Made by a program: the position numbers and the translations under genes | Shown here: positions 14,149 to 28,004 of the stretch, piece by piece | How the letters are laid out: each line of letters begins with the position of its first letter | How positions within the stretch are numbered: position 1 is the first letter of the stretch | Source: Mycobacterium adipatum | Lineage (GTDB): Bacteria > Actinomycetota > Actinomycetes > Mycobacteriales > Mycobacteriaceae | DNA: 64,000 nucleotides | Reading direction: 5' to 3' | NCBI RefSeq assembly: GCF_001644575.1 | Contig: NZ_CP015596.1 | Span: 3,038,001-3,102,000, forward strand | Notes under the pieces: generated by a model | Told to the model about the DNA's origin: nothing | What the model saw: only the letters and a program-made list of their open reading frames with translations | Databases searched by the model: none

Positions 14149-17130
14149 GTGGATTTCTCAGTGATCACCGGTCCGGTGAGCCGATTCCTGGCCACCGCGC
14201 AGAACGGTATCGAGGTTCTGCGATACGGCGGTCTGGAAACAGGCGCGGTGCCCTCGCCGTATCAGATCATCGAGAGCGTGCCGATGTACCGGTTGCGCCG
14301 GTACTTCCCACCCGATACCCGGCCCGGTTCGGCGGCGCCGGGATCTCCGGTGCTGATGGTCCACCCGATGATGATGTCGGCCGATATGTGGGACGTCACC
14401 CGCGAGGACGGCGCCGTGGGCATCCTGCACGCCGCGGGCCTGGATCCCTGGGTCATCGATTTCGGCTCACCGGACCAGGTCGAGGGTGGCATGCAGCGCA
14501 ACCTGGCCGATCACGTGGTCGCTCTCAGCGAGGCCATCGACACCGTCAAGAAGGTCACCGGCAGTGACGTGCACCTCGCCGGCTACTCCCAGGGCGGGAT
14601 GTTCTGCTATCAAACCGCCGCCTACCGGCGCTCGAAGGATCTCGCCAGCATCGTCGGGTTCGGCTCCCCGGTGGACACCCTGGCCGCCCTGCCGATGGGT
14701 ATCCCGCCGAACGTGGGCGCGGTGGCGGCGAACTTCATGGCCGACCACGTGTTCTCCCGAATCGACATCCCGGGCTGGCTGGCCCGCACGGGATTCCAGA
14801 TGCTCGACCCGCTCAAGACCGCACAGGCGCGCCTGGATTTCCTGCGTCAACTCCACGACCGCGAGGCGCTGCTGCCGCGTGAGCAGCAGCGCCGGTTCCT
14901 CGATTCCGAGGGCTGGATCGCTTGGTCGGGGCCGGCGATCTCCGAGTTGCTCAAGCAGTTCATCGCCCACAACCGGATGATGTCCGGCGGCTTCTCCATT
15001 CGCGGAGAACTGGTCACTCTCGCCGATATCACCTGCCCGGTGCTGGCCGTGATCGGTGAGGTCGACGATATCGGCCAGCCCGCGGCGGTACGCGGTATCA
15101 AGTCCGCCGCACCCAGGGCGGACACCTATGAATACCTCATCCGCACAGGGCATTTCGGTCTGGTTGTCGGATCCAAGGCCGCCGGTCAGACCTGGCCGAC
15201 GGTCGCGTCCTGGGTCAAGTGGCGCAGCGGCGACGGGCCGCTGCCCGAGGAGATCGCGCCGATGGGCGCCCAGCCGTCGGAATCCGCCATCGACGGTGGT
15301 GTGGCGCTGACCTCGCGGGTGGCGCACGGCGCGGCCGCCGCCTCGGAGATGGCCTTCGAACTGGCGCGTTCGGCCGCCGACGCGGTGGTGGCCACCAACA
15401 AATCCGCGCGCAACCTGATCGTCGAGACGGCGCGCACCCTGCCACGCCTGGCGCGGCTCGGCCAGATCAATGACCACACCCGGATTTCGCTCGGACGCAT
15501 CATGACCGAGCAGGCCGAAAGCCACCCCGGTGGTGAGTTCCTGTTGTTCGACGGCCGCGTGCACACCTATGAAGCGGTGGACCGCCGCGTCAACAACGTG
15601 GTGCGCGGTTTGATCGAGGTCGGTGTGCGTCAAGGCGTACGTGTCGGTGTGCTGATGCAGACCCGGCCGAGCGCGCTCGTCGCGATCGCGGCACTGTCGC
15701 GGCTCGGCGCGGTGTCCGTGCTGATGCCCCCGGACGCCGACCTCGCCGAAGCCGCGCGCCTCGGTGGCGTCGCGGAGATCCTGACCGATCCGGCCAATCT
15801 GGAGATCGCCCGCACGCTGGATCGGCGGGTGCTGGTGCTCGGCGGCGGGGAGGCGCGGGACCTGCATCTGACCGAATCGGGCTGCGATGTCGCCGAAGTC
15901 ATCGACATGGAGAAGATCGACCCGGACCGGGTCGAGCTCCCCGGCTGGTATCGGCCGAACCCCGGCTTCGCCCGCGATCTCGCCTATGTCGCCTTCGCGA
16001 CCATCAACGGCGAACTCGTCGCCCGCCAGATCACCAACTACCGGTGGGCCCTGTCCGCGTTGGGCACCGCGTCGGCGGCCAACCTCGGCACCCGGGACAC
16101 CGTGTACTGCCTGACGCCGCTGCATCATCCGTCCGGTCTGCTCGTCAGCCTCGGCGGCGCGGTGGTGGCCGGCGCGCGGATCGCGTTGTCCCGCGGGTTG
16201 GCGCCGGACCGGTTCGTGCACGAGATCCGTCAGTACGGGGTGACGGTGGTGTCCTACACCTGGGCGATGCTCCGCGAGGTCATCGATGATCCGTCGTTCT
16301 CGCTGTCCGGGACACATTCGGTGCGGCTGTTCATCGGCGCCGGTATGCCGACCGGCTTGTGGCGGCGGGTCGTCGAGGTGTTCGCGCCGGCAAAGGTGGT
16401 CGAGTTTTTCGCCACCACCGACGGCCAAGCGGTGCTCGCCAATGTGGCGGGCGTCAAGATCGGCAGCAAGGGGCGTCCGCTACCGGGCGGCCCGTATGTC
16501 GAACTCGCTGCCTACGACGTCGGCGACGACTTGATCCTGGAGGAAGACTCCGGCTTCGTGCGTCGTGCCGACGCCGGCGAGATCGGCGTGCTGCTGGCGC
16601 GTCCGCGGGGGCCGGTGGATCCGACCGCGTCGGTGAAGCGCGGCGTGTTCGCGCCGGCCGACACCTGGGTGTCCACCGAACAGCTGTTCCGCCGTGACGA
16701 GGACGGCGACTACTGGCTCGTCGACAACCGCAGTTCGGTGATCAGGACGCCGGACGGCCCGGTGTTCACCGCTGCGGTGAACGACGCCATCAGCCAGGCC
16801 GGCGCGGTCGATCTTGCGGTGACCTACCCCCTCGAGGTGCGCGGCGAGCCGCTGGTCGTGACGGCCGTGACGCTGCGTCCCGGTGGCAGCCTGCCCAGTG
16901 CGGAGATCAACGAGGCCATGGCGACGCTGCGGTTCGGCATCGGTCCCGCGGTGATCTACGTGGCGCCGTCGATGACCCTCGGCGCGTCCTACCGACCCGA
17001 GATCGGCCCGCTGCGTGCCGCGGGCATGCCGAAGGCGTCGCGTAACACCTGGTACTTCGATATCGATACCAAGCTGTACAAGCGCATGACGGCCGCCGTG
17101 CGTGCCGAGATCATCGGCGATCAGCCGTGA
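14149..17130 (+). CDS. Alpha/beta-hydrolase / acyl-CoA-synthetase-like fusion (Rv1683 type)
   Basis: A 993-residue two-part protein. Residues ~1-360 are an alpha/beta hydrolase resembling PHA synthase, with the nucleophile box GYSQGG (Ser147) where polymerising PhaC enzymes have Cys. Residues ~450-990 resemble an AMP-binding acyl-CoA synthetase, but the glycine-rich ATP loop (usually YTSGTTG) is replaced by YVAFATINGE. A late MPKASRN lysine motif is kept. It matches the M. tuberculosis Rv1683 layout, a protein tied to triacylglycerol handling. The annotation as a polymer synthase is doubtful, and ligase activity is uncertain. The GTG start follows AGGGGAG. Its stop is followed by a secreted protein gene. 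Confidence 0.88.
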   Translation: MDFSVITGPVSRFLATAQNGIEVLRYGGLETGAVPSPYQIIESVPMYRLRRYFPPDTRPGSAAPGSPVLMVHPMMMSADMWDVTREDGAVGILHAAGLDPWVIDFGSPDQVEGGMQRNLADHVVALSEAIDTVKKVTGSDVHLAGYSQGGMFCYQTAAYRRSKDLASIVGFGSPVDTLAALPMGIPPNVGAVAANFMADHVFSRIDIPGWLARTGFQMLDPLKTAQARLDFLRQLHDREALLPREQQRRFLDSEGWIAWSGPAISELLKQFIAHNRMMSGGFSIRGELVTLADITCPVLAVIGEVDDIGQPAAVRGIKSAAPRADTYEYLIRTGHFGLVVGSKAAGQTWPTVASWVKWRSGDGPLPEEIAPMGAQPSESAIDGGVALTSRVAHGAAAASEMAFELARSAADAVVATNKSARNLIVETARTLPRLARLGQINDHTRISLGRIMTEQAESHPGGEFLLFDGRVHTYEAVDRRVNNVVRGLIEVGVRQGVRVGVLMQTRPSALVAIAALSRLGAVSVLMPPDADLAEAARLGGVAEILTDPANLEIARTLDRRVLVLGGGEARDLHLTESGCDVAEVIDMEKIDPDRVELPGWYRPNPGFARDLAYVAFATINGELVARQITNYRWALSALGTASAANLGTRDTVYCLTPLHHPSGLLVSLGGAVVAGARIALSRGLAPDRFVHEIRQYGVTVVSYTWAMLREVIDDPSFSLSGTHSVRLFIGAGMPTGLWRRVVEVFAPAKVVEFFATTDGQAVLANVAGVKIGSKGRPLPGGPYVELAAYDVGDDLILEEDSGFVRRADAGEIGVLLARPRGPVDPTASVKRGVFAPADTWVSTEQLFRRDEDGDYWLVDNRSSVIRTPDGPVFTAAVNDAISQAGAVDLAVTYPLEVRGEPLVVTAVTLRPGGSLPSAEINEAMATLRFGIGPAVIYVAPSMTLGASYRPEIGPLRAAGMPKASRNTWYFDIDTKLYKRMTAAVRAEIIGDQP

Positions 17131-17186
17131 TGCCCGGCAGCGGGCGCACTGTTAGGCTCGCCGAGAGGGCAAGGGAGAGGTTGGCG

Positions 17187-17702
17187 ATGACGACGGAGAA
17201 CTCCGTGACCGGCACAGTATTGCGGCGCTGGACGGCAGGCGCGCTCATCGGTGCGGCGGCCGTCGCAGGTCTGGGCCTGGCGCCGTTGGCGTCAGCCGAA
17301 CCGGACTCCGCCCAGGAACAGCCGGCCCAGCAGGTCTCCCCGGATCAGGTGCTGATGATGATCTCCGACCAGTACCAGACCGGCAGCGGTGGTGGACAGG
17401 TGTCCAAGCTCATCGAGCAGGTCATGACACTGCGCCAGCGCGGTGTGCGGCCCTCGGCGGCCAACTCCCAGGCCCTGCTCGAAGGTCTGAATGCACGTCC
17501 CAACCAGAAGCCGCTGATCGACGCGCTGCAGGCCACGCTGTCCTACCAGCGCCGGATGATGAACCAGCAGGCCGCCGCCGGCTCCGGTGCACCCGGGCAG
17601 GGCTCGGCCGGTGCTCCCGCGCCCTGGGCGCCCGTGGCCGGCGACGACGGAAACAATGCGCTGATCCCACCCGGCTGGGGTGGGGACATGTCGCCGTGGT
17701 GA
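17187..17702 (+). CDS. Secreted protein of unknown function
   Basis: A 171-residue protein with a clear signal peptide: basic RRW, a hydrophobic stretch AGALIGAAAVAGLGLAPL, and an ASA cleavage site before EPDS. The mature part is Gln/Ala-rich and ends in a Pro/Gly/Ala-rich tail. The ATG at 17187 was chosen over the upstream frame at 17127 because it follows GGGAGAGG and puts the signal at the N-terminus. Its stop overlaps the start of the Trm112-like gene. Mycobacterial relatives are annotated as hypothetical; no function is assigned. Confidence 0.82.
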   Translation: MTTENSVTGTVLRRWTAGALIGAAAVAGLGLAPLASAEPDSAQEQPAQQVSPDQVLMMISDQYQTGSGGGQVSKLIEQVMTLRQRGVRPSAANSQALLEGLNARPNQKPLIDALQATLSYQRRMMNQQAAAGSGAPGQGSAGAPAPWAPVAGDDGNNALIPPGWGGDMSPW

Positions 17703-17917
17703 GTCTCGACGCCAAGCTGCTCGACATTCTGGTCTGCCCCGAGGATCACGGCACGCTGGAATACGTGCCGGGGGAGTGCCTCTACAACGCCAGGCTGCGC
17801 CGCGCATATCCAATCGTCGACGGCATTCCGGTGCTGCTGGTCGACGAGGCGGTGCCCGTGACCGATGACGCAGAGCACGATCGGCTGCTCAGCGCAGCGC
17901 GGGCAGATCCCCGGTGA
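17699..17917 (+). CDS. Trm112/UPF0434-like small protein
   Basis: A 72-residue protein with the Trm112-family pattern: LLDILVCPEDHGTLEY at the N-terminus and YPIVDGIPVLLVDEA near the middle. Trm112 proteins bind and activate methyltransferases in eukaryotes and archaea; the role of the short bacterial ones is less clear. Only one Cys of the usual zinc pair is present, so metal binding is unlikely. The GTG at 17699 overlaps the stop of the gene before (GTGA); a GTG at 17696 is the other choice. The 3' end overlaps the convergent TetR gene by 29 bases. It corresponds to Rv1684. Confidence 0.85.
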   Translation: MSLDAKLLDILVCPEDHGTLEYVPGECLYNARLRRAYPIVDGIPVLLVDEAVPVTDDAEHDRLLSAARADPR

Positions 17918-18503
17918 GATAGCGCTGCAGGTTCGGCGCGATCGTCTCGGCGATGAGTTCCGGCGCCAGCCCCGCGAACGGCTCGAGCTCGAGGATGTAG
18001 CGCACCATCACCACACCCACCAGTTGTGATGCCACGAACTGAACCCGAATCGCTCCGGATCCGGGCGGGTCGTCCACCCGGGATCCCACTTCGACGCCGA
18101 TGACCTCCTGCAGAAACGACCGGACCAGACTGACGTCGGCTCCCGCCAGCAGTGATCGCAATGTCGCGATGAACCCCTTGCCGAGTACGGAGTCCCACAG
18201 CGGCAAGAGGATTGACGGGAGAACGGTGCCGATCTGCTCCACCGGGGTCTCCCGCAGCGGTCCGATCACCTGCATGGGATCGATCGGGATCGCGATGGCG
18301 GCGGCGAACAACTGTTGTTTGGTCCCGTAGTAGTGGTGCACCAGCGCGCCGTCGACACCGGCGCCCGCGGCGACAGCACGTATCGACGTCTTGTCGAAAC
18401 CGTTGCGCGCGAACAGCTCCCGAGCGCTTTCCAAGATCCGTTCCCGGGCGTCGGAGCTGCCCGGCGGTCGCCCGGGACGCTTTCGGTCGGCGCTGCGGGT
18501 CAC
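17889..18503 (-). CDS. TetR-family repressor of the adjacent ABC exporter
   Basis: A 204-residue TetR-type regulator: the N-terminal helix-turn-helix runs through ILESARELFARNGFDKTSIRAVAAGAGVDGALVHHYYGTKQQLF (about residues 20-63, quoted only to show the pattern of the family's HHYYGTK end). The frame is open to 18824, but the earlier part overlaps the permease gene and has no protein-like character, so the GTG at 18503 was taken. It lies 32 bp behind the permease in the same direction. The pair of dyads at 20038-20068 before the ATPase gene is its likely operator. It corresponds to Rv1685c. Confidence 0.88.
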   Translation of the reverse strand: MTRSADRKRPGRPPGSSDARERILESARELFARNGFDKTSIRAVAAGAGVDGALVHHYYGTKQQLFAAAIAIPIDPMQVIGPLRETPVEQIGTVLPSILLPLWDSVLGKGFIATLRSLLAGADVSLVRSFLQEVIGVEVGSRVDDPPGSGAIRVQFVASQLVGVVMVRYILELEPFAGLAPELIAETIAPNLQRYLTGDLPALR

Positions 18504-18535
18504 GGTGTTCCTCTCGATCGCGGCGGTGCTGCCGG

Positions 18536-19309
18536 CTATGGCGTCCGGCGCCGCAGAGTTGCCGCGGCCAGTGCCAGTGCCAGAGCTGCGAAACCGACCA
18601 CGACGGCGATGTCCCGGACGGCGATCGCGGTCGGTTCGGCGTGCGCGCCGACCTGCTGTAGCGCCTCCAGAGCGTAACTGGCCGGCAGCGCATTGCTGAT
18701 CCACTGCAGCCATTCGGGCATCAGGTCGCGCGGGACGATGATCCCGCACAGCAGCAGTTGGGGGGCGATGACCAGGGGCATGAACTGGACGGCCTGAAAC
18801 TCGGTGCGGGCGAAGGCGCTGCACAGCAGGCCCAACCCGACACCGAGGACGGCATTGACGATGGCGATCAGAAACACCAGCGCGGGACTGCCCGCGGTCT
18901 GGAAACCCAACAGCCAGAACGCGACCACACAGGCGAGCGTCGCTTGTACCGCGGCGGCGATGGAGAATGCCGTTCCATAGGCGGCCAGCAGGTCGAACCG
19001 GTGCAGCGGGGTAGTCAGGATGCGCTCGAGGGTGCCGGATACCCGTTCGCGCTGCATGGTGATCGAGGTGATCAGGAACATCACGATCAGCGGGAACACA
19101 CCGAGCATGATCAGACAGGCATTGTTGAACGGCGCCGGGGTGCCCGGGCGGTGCGGCAAACCCTCGAACATGAAATACATCAACGTGATGATCAAGGTCG
19201 GCACCGCGACGATCATGGCCACGCTGCGGTGATCGCCGGCCAACTGGCGCAGGATGCGGATCGTGGTCGCCAGGTATGCCCGCAGCCGCGGTGTCCGGGT
19301 GGGCGTCAT
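18536..19309 (-). CDS. ABC-2 type exporter, permease subunit
   Basis: A 257-residue integral membrane protein with about six helices, including MIVAVPTLIITLMYFMF and a pair around NACLIMLGVFPLIVMFLI. The motif TMQRERVSGTLERILTTPL after the second helix is typical of ABC-2 permeases of the drug/daunorubicin exporter type. Its ATG overlaps the stop of the ATPase gene (ATGA), so the two subunits are coupled. It corresponds to Rv1686c. The substrate is unknown. Confidence 0.9.
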   Translation of the reverse strand: MTPTRTPRLRAYLATTIRILRQLAGDHRSVAMIVAVPTLIITLMYFMFEGLPHRPGTPAPFNNACLIMLGVFPLIVMFLITSITMQRERVSGTLERILTTPLHRFDLLAAYGTAFSIAAAVQATLACVVAFWLLGFQTAGSPALVFLIAIVNAVLGVGLGLLCSAFARTEFQAVQFMPLVIAPQLLLCGIIVPRDLMPEWLQWISNALPASYALEALQQVGAHAEPTAIAVRDIAVVVGFAALALALAAATLRRRTP

Positions 19310-20061
19310 GCGGCGGTGCTGTGCCGGATGACGGACAGGAACGCCTCCTCCAGTGACGAACATCCGGTGTCCTTTCGCAGTTGGGCGGGGGTGGTGCGGG
19401 CGAGCAGCTGCCCTTCTCGCATCAGCAGCAGGTCGCCGCAGTGGTCGGCCTCGTCCATGACGTGGCTGGACACCAGCAGGGTGGTGCCGCGGCGTGCCAA
19501 CTCGTCGAACTGTTGCCACAGGTCCACCCGTAGTACCGGGTCCAGCCCGACGGTCGGCTCGTCGAGTACCAGCAGTTCGGGCTGTGACACCAGGGCGCAG
19601 GCCAGCGATACGCGGGTGCGCTGACCGCCGGAGAGGTTGGCGCACAACGCCGTTCGGTGGTCGGTCAGGCCCACCGCGGCGACAGCCTCGTCCGCGGCGT
19701 GCGCATCGCTGCCATAGAGCGCGGCGAAGTAGCGCGCGTTGTCGATGACCCGCAGGTCCGGGTAGATGGTCGGCTCCTGGGTCACGTAGCCCACGCGTCG
19801 GCGCAGGGCGGCGCTGCCGGCCGGGTGGCCGAGCACGGTGACGGTGCCGGACGTGACGATCTGGGTGCCGACGACGGACCGGATCAGGGTGGTTTTGCCG
19901 CACCCGGAGGGGCCGAGCAGTCCGGTGATCGTGCCGCCTCGGATGGTCACCGAGATATCCGTGAGGGCGGTGCGCTTGCCACGGATGACGTGCAGGTTTG
20001 TCACCTCGACGGCGGCCCCGCGATCGGCCGGCAATAATTCATCGTTTGATGAACTCATCAT
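19306..20061 (-). CDS. ABC-2 type exporter, ATP-binding subunit
   Basis: A 251-residue ABC ATPase with Walker [10 protein letters not shown], signature LSGGQRTR and Walker [14 protein letters not shown], followed by the H-loop SSHVMDEAD. It powers the permease encoded next. The start is uncertain: ATG codons at 20061 and 20058 lie inside the twin dyads at 20038-20068, while a GTG further in (VTNLHVIRG) would give a protein that begins as most ABC ATPases do. If the dyads are an operator over the promoter, the later start is more likely. It corresponds to Rv1687c. Confidence 0.9.
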   Translation of the reverse strand: MMSSSNDELLPADRGAAVEVTNLHVIRGKRTALTDISVTIRGGTITGLLGPSGCGKTTLIRSVVGTQIVTSGTVTVLGHPAGSAALRRRVGYVTQEPTIYPDLRVIDNARYFAALYGSDAHAADEAVAAVGLTDHRTALCANLSGGQRTRVSLACALVSQPELLVLDEPTVGLDPVLRVDLWQQFDELARRGTTLLVSSHVMDEADHCGDLLLMREGQLLARTTPAQLRKDTGCSSLEEAFLSVIRHSTAA

Positions 20062-20068
20062 GTGATGA
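20038..20068. promoter_or_regulatory. Twin dyads at the exporter/mpg junction, likely TetR operator
   Basis: Two perfect dyads lie side by side: TTCATC-GTTT-GATGAA at 20038-20053 and TCATCA-TG-TGATGA at 20055-20068, with centres 16 bp apart. Both use the half-site TGATGA. They cover the start of the ABC ATPase gene and lie about 50 bp before mpg. The obvious candidate to bind is the TetR protein encoded at the end of the exporter operon. The assignment is inferred from symmetry and position. Confidence 0.65.
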
Positions 20069-20118
20069 ATATGCGCCCGCGGGCGGTCGGTGTCAAGGGG
20101 GCGTGCACAATCGGGGGC

Positions 20119-20730
20119 GTGGATGTCTTGGCGCTTGCGGACGATCCCGTGGCGGCCGCCCGTCGCTTGCTGGGCGCACGGGTGCACGGCCGCGAGGTCG
20201 CCGCGACGATCGTCGAGGTCGAGGCCTACGGCGGCCCGCCGGACGGGCCGTGGCCGGACCCGGCCTCGCACTCCTTTCGTGGTCCACGCCTGCGTAACAC
20301 CGTCATGTTCGGACCCGCCGGCCGGCTCTACACCTATCGCAGCCACGGCATTCACGTCTGCGCCAACGTGGCCTGTGGTGACGATGGCACGGCGGCCGCG
20401 GTGCTGTTGCGAGCGGCCGTCATCGATGATGGTGAACCGGTGGCCCGCCGGCGCCGCGGCGTGACCCCGGCGCCGCGAGCGCTGGCCCGCGGCCCGGGGA
20501 ATCTGTGTTCCGCACTCGGAATCACCATGGAGGACAACGGGATAGATCTTTTCGCCGCGGACAGTCCGATACGTCTGGAACTCGGTGTCCCGATACCGGG
20601 GATCGCGGGACCCCGCGTCGGGGTGAGCACCGCCGCGGACCGGGCGTGGCGGTTCTGGCTGCCGGATCACCCCGAGGTGTCCGCCTATCGGCGCAGTCCG
20701 CGGGCTCCGGTACCGGGCAGCAGCGACTGA
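20119..20730 (+). CDS. mpg: 3-methyladenine DNA glycosylase (AAG/MPG family)
   Basis: The enzyme removes alkylated purines such as 3-methyladenine, starting base-excision repair. The core motifs [45 protein letters not shown] and ARGPGNLC are those of the Mpg/AAG family (described here in pieces; the catalytic Glu is in VEVEAYGG). The start at GTG 20119 ([19 protein letters not shown]) gives 203 residues, the same length as Rv1688; the frame is open to 20062 but that stretch is the promoter/operator region. There is no clear Shine-Dalgarno. It is followed by tyrS after 17 bases. Confidence 0.93.
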   Translation: MDVLALADDPVAAARRLLGARVHGREVAATIVEVEAYGGPPDGPWPDPASHSFRGPRLRNTVMFGPAGRLYTYRSHGIHVCANVACGDDGTAAAVLLRAAVIDDGEPVARRRRGVTPAPRALARGPGNLCSALGITMEDNGIDLFAADSPIRLELGVPIPGIAGPRVGVSTAADRAWRFWLPDHPEVSAYRRSPRAPVPGSSD

Positions 20731-20747
20731 TACAGGATGATGGCGGG

Positions 20748-22040
20748 GTGAGTACGGGCATCCTTGATGAGCTGGAATGGCGCGGCCTGATCGCGCAGTC
20801 GACCGACCGGGACGCGTTGGCGGACGCGCTCGCCGACGGGCCGCTCACGGTCTACTCGGGTTTCGATCCCACTGCACCCAGCCTGCATGCCGGCCACCTG
20901 GTCCCGTTGCTCACATTGCGCCGATTTCAGCAGGCCGGCCACCGTCCGATCGTGTTGGCCGGGGGCGCCACCGGGCTGATCGGTGACCCGCGGGACAGCG
21001 GTGAGCGCGTCATGCAAACCACCGACACCGTGGCCGAATGGGCCGGGCGCATCCGCGGCCAGCTGGAGCGCTTTGTCGAGTTCGACGACTCACCTACCGG
21101 GGCGATCGTCGAGAACAACCTGTCCTGGACCGGCCCGTTGTCGGCGATCGAGTTCCTACGCGATGTCGGCAAGTACTTCTCGGTGAACGTCATGCTCGAC
21201 CGTGACACGGTGCGCCGCCGACTGGAGGGTGAAGGCATCTCGTATACCGAGTTCAGCTACATGCTCCTGCAAGCCAACGACTACGTGCAGCTGCACGAAC
21301 GGTATGGCTGCGGATTGCAGATCGGCGGATCCGACCAGTGGGGCAATATCGTGGCCGGCGTTCGACTGGTGCGCCAGAAGCGGGGTGCCGCGGTGCACGC
21401 CATGACCACGCCGCTGGTCACCGACTCCGAGGGCAAGAAGTTCGGCAAGTCGACCGGTGGCGGCAACATCTGGCTGGATCCGGAGCTGACCAGCCCGTAT
21501 GCCTGGTATCAATACTTCTTCAACACCGCCGACGCCGATGTGGTCGGCTATCTGAAGTGGTTCACCTTCCTGACGGCGGACGACATCGCCGCGTTGGCCG
21601 AGGCCACCGAGACCCGGGCCCACGAACGTGCCGCGCAACGCACGCTGGCCAGAGAACTGACCACGCTGGTGCATGGACAGGCGGCCACCGACGCCGTCGA
21701 ATTGGCCAGTCAGGCGCTGTTCGGCCGGGGTGAGCTCGCGCAACTCGACGAAGCGACGCTGGCCGGGGCGCTGCGCGAGGTGAGTAACGGACAGGTGGCC
21801 GAGCTGGAGCCCGGCAGCGCCGACGCGATCACCGATCTGTTGGTGTCCACCGGACTGTGCAAGAGCAAGGGGGAGGCGCGCCGCACGGTCGGTGAGGGTG
21901 GCGCCTACGTGAACAACGTCCGAATCGAAAGCGACGAGTGGATACCACAGGCGTCGGACTTTTTGCACGACCGATGGCTGGTGTTGCGACGTGGCAAGCG
22001 CAACATTGCCGGGGTGGTGCGAGTAGCGGCCGCCGGGTAG
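20748..22040 (+). CDS. tyrS: Tyrosine--tRNA ligase
   Basis: TyrS charges tRNA-Tyr. It is a class I synthetase with the HIGH variant HAGH (in [11 protein letters not shown]) and the KMSKS variant KFGKS. The C-terminal ~65 residues form an S4-type RNA-binding domain ([21 protein letters not shown]). The GTG at 20748 gives 430 residues; an upstream open stretch to 20505 lies inside mpg. There is no strong Shine-Dalgarno (GATGGCGGG). The rRNA operon promoter lies only 47 bp after its stop, the arrangement known for rrnB of fast-growing mycobacteria. Confidence 0.96.
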   Translation: MSTGILDELEWRGLIAQSTDRDALADALADGPLTVYSGFDPTAPSLHAGHLVPLLTLRRFQQAGHRPIVLAGGATGLIGDPRDSGERVMQTTDTVAEWAGRIRGQLERFVEFDDSPTGAIVENNLSWTGPLSAIEFLRDVGKYFSVNVMLDRDTVRRRLEGEGISYTEFSYMLLQANDYVQLHERYGCGLQIGGSDQWGNIVAGVRLVRQKRGAAVHAMTTPLVTDSEGKKFGKSTGGGNIWLDPELTSPYAWYQYFFNTADADVVGYLKWFTFLTADDIAALAEATETRAHERAAQRTLARELTTLVHGQAATDAVELASQALFGRGELAQLDEATLAGALREVSNGQVAELEPGSADAITDLLVSTGLCKSKGEARRTVGEGGAYVNNVRIESDEWIPQASDFLHDRWLVLRRGKRNIAGVVRVAAAG

Positions 22041-22087
22041 CGCCGGCGGGTGGCTGACCAGCGCAGATACCGAGCTGACCTGGCGAT

Positions 22088-22116
22088 TTGACTCGCTGTT
22101 AGCCCTGCCGTAACTT
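22088..22116 (+). promoter_or_regulatory. rrnB promoter
   Basis: TTGACT at 22088-22093 and TAACTT at 22111-22116 are separated by exactly 17 bp, a good housekeeping-sigma promoter, ahead of the 16S gene and 47 bp behind tyrS. Only this one promoter is evident, in keeping with rrnB of fast growers being driven by a single promoter. Confidence 0.75.
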
Positions 22117-22121
22117 ATTGC

Positions 22122-22445
22122 GAGTCAGAGCGACACGGCCTCCGGGCCGGGAAGCGAAGACAAATCCGAGAGTGAAACCCATTAAGTTGGGGTTCCTCAC
22201 TGCCCGCACGACCTACCGCGGCTTTTAAGCCGGGGATCGTTGCGCGGTCAGACCGGGCGTGTTGTTTGAGAACTCAATAGTGTGTTTGGTGGTTTTTGTT
22301 TGTTGTTTTATGCCATCTCGGTGGGGGACTCCCCGTCTTCCTGCCGCGTGGGATGGTTTGTTTTTTGATGCCAGTTTTGGTGTCTTTTGTTTGGATATCG
22401 GATTTTTCCGAATGTGAATTCACCTGACTTTTTGGGTTGGGTTGT
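22122..22445 (+). other. rrnB leader with boxA-like antitermination region
   Basis: About 325 nt of untranslated leader between the promoter and mature 16S rRNA. The stretch at 22262-22292 (TTGTTTGAGAACTCAATAG and the following TGTGTTTGG) is the conserved mycobacterial leader segment that holds the boxA-type Nus-factor site. A T-rich part with short hairpins (for example CGGATTTTTCCG near 22400) leads into 16S and probably helps form the RNase III stem. No coding sequence is supported here. Confidence 0.7.
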
Positions 22446-27520
<5,075 letters not shown>

Positions 27521-27698
27521 CCCCACCCTGTGGGGTAGCAGACAAAACCGTGTAAGAAAAAAATTGACGCACAAACGCGCTTGCAACCACACATCCACAC
27601 CATCGGACACGTATCAACCAGAAATGGTCGACACACTCCACCACCAAAACACACTCCCCCACACGCGTGTGGGGGCACCCAGAAAAGGGTGAATAAAG
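27521..27698 (+). other. 23S-5S spacer
   Basis: About 178 nt. It holds the right arm of the 23S processing stem (AAGAAAAAAATTG at 27554-27566) and a perfect 20-bp palindrome (CCCCCACACGCGTGTGGGGG at 27656-27675) shortly before 5S. The palindrome would fold into a strong hairpin and is likely a processing or pausing element. No gene is present. Confidence 0.75.
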
Positions 27699-27812
27699 TT
27701 ACGGCGGCCATAGCGGCAGGGAAACGCCCGGTCCCATCCCGAACCCGGAAGCTAAGCCTACCAGCGCCAATGATACTACCCAACAGGGTGGAAAAGTAGG
27801 ACACCGCCGAAC
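27699..27812 (+). rRNA. rrf: 5S ribosomal RNA
   Basis: About 114 nt beginning TTACGGCGGCCATAGCGG and ending GGACACCGCCGAAC; the complementary ends (GGCGG/CCGCC) and the central GGGAAACGCCCGGTCCCATC segment are those of mycobacterial 5S rRNA. It is the last gene of the rrnB operon, 12 bp before the terminator stem. Confidence 0.96.
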
Positions 27813-27823
27813 ACACATTAAGA

Positions 27824-27864
27824 CCCGAGCCCCCCAAACACACATTTGGGGGGCTCGGGCATTT
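27824..27864 (+). terminator. rrnB terminator
   Basis: A perfect 15-bp stem (CCCGAGCCCCCCAAA at 27824-27838 with its complement at 27845-27859) encloses the loop CACACA and is followed by a short CATTTG. It lies directly behind 5S, so it ends rRNA transcription. Confidence 0.9.
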
Positions 27865-27963
27865 GTGCGTCGACATTCTTTTATGGACCATTTCCAGTGC
27901 GCGAATTGAATGGGAATCGATGGTCATATTCAGTGCAACTGTCGTGATTCGCCGGCTCCCGGC

Positions 27964-27969
27964 TATCCT
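27964..27969 (+). promoter_or_regulatory. -10 element for the TPR-tlyA-recN operon
   Basis: TATCCT fits the mycobacterial TANNNT -10 and lies about 35 bp before the GTG at 28005, between the rrnB terminator and the first gene of the next operon. No convincing -35 is seen. Weak, pattern-based call. Confidence 0.35.
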
Positions 27970-28004
27970 TTCGGCGAGACGGTTGATCAATCAGGAAGGC
28001 GACT

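Noticed and set aside
12516..14567. A 683-codon plus-strand frame opposite the ABC-F gene
   Set aside because: Antisense to a gene with intact Walker and signature motifs; no recognisable domain; a side effect of GC-rich codon use.
14467..16428. A 653-codon minus-strand frame inside the hydrolase/synthetase fusion gene
   Set aside because: Antisense shadow of the 993-residue gene; no domain, no start signal.
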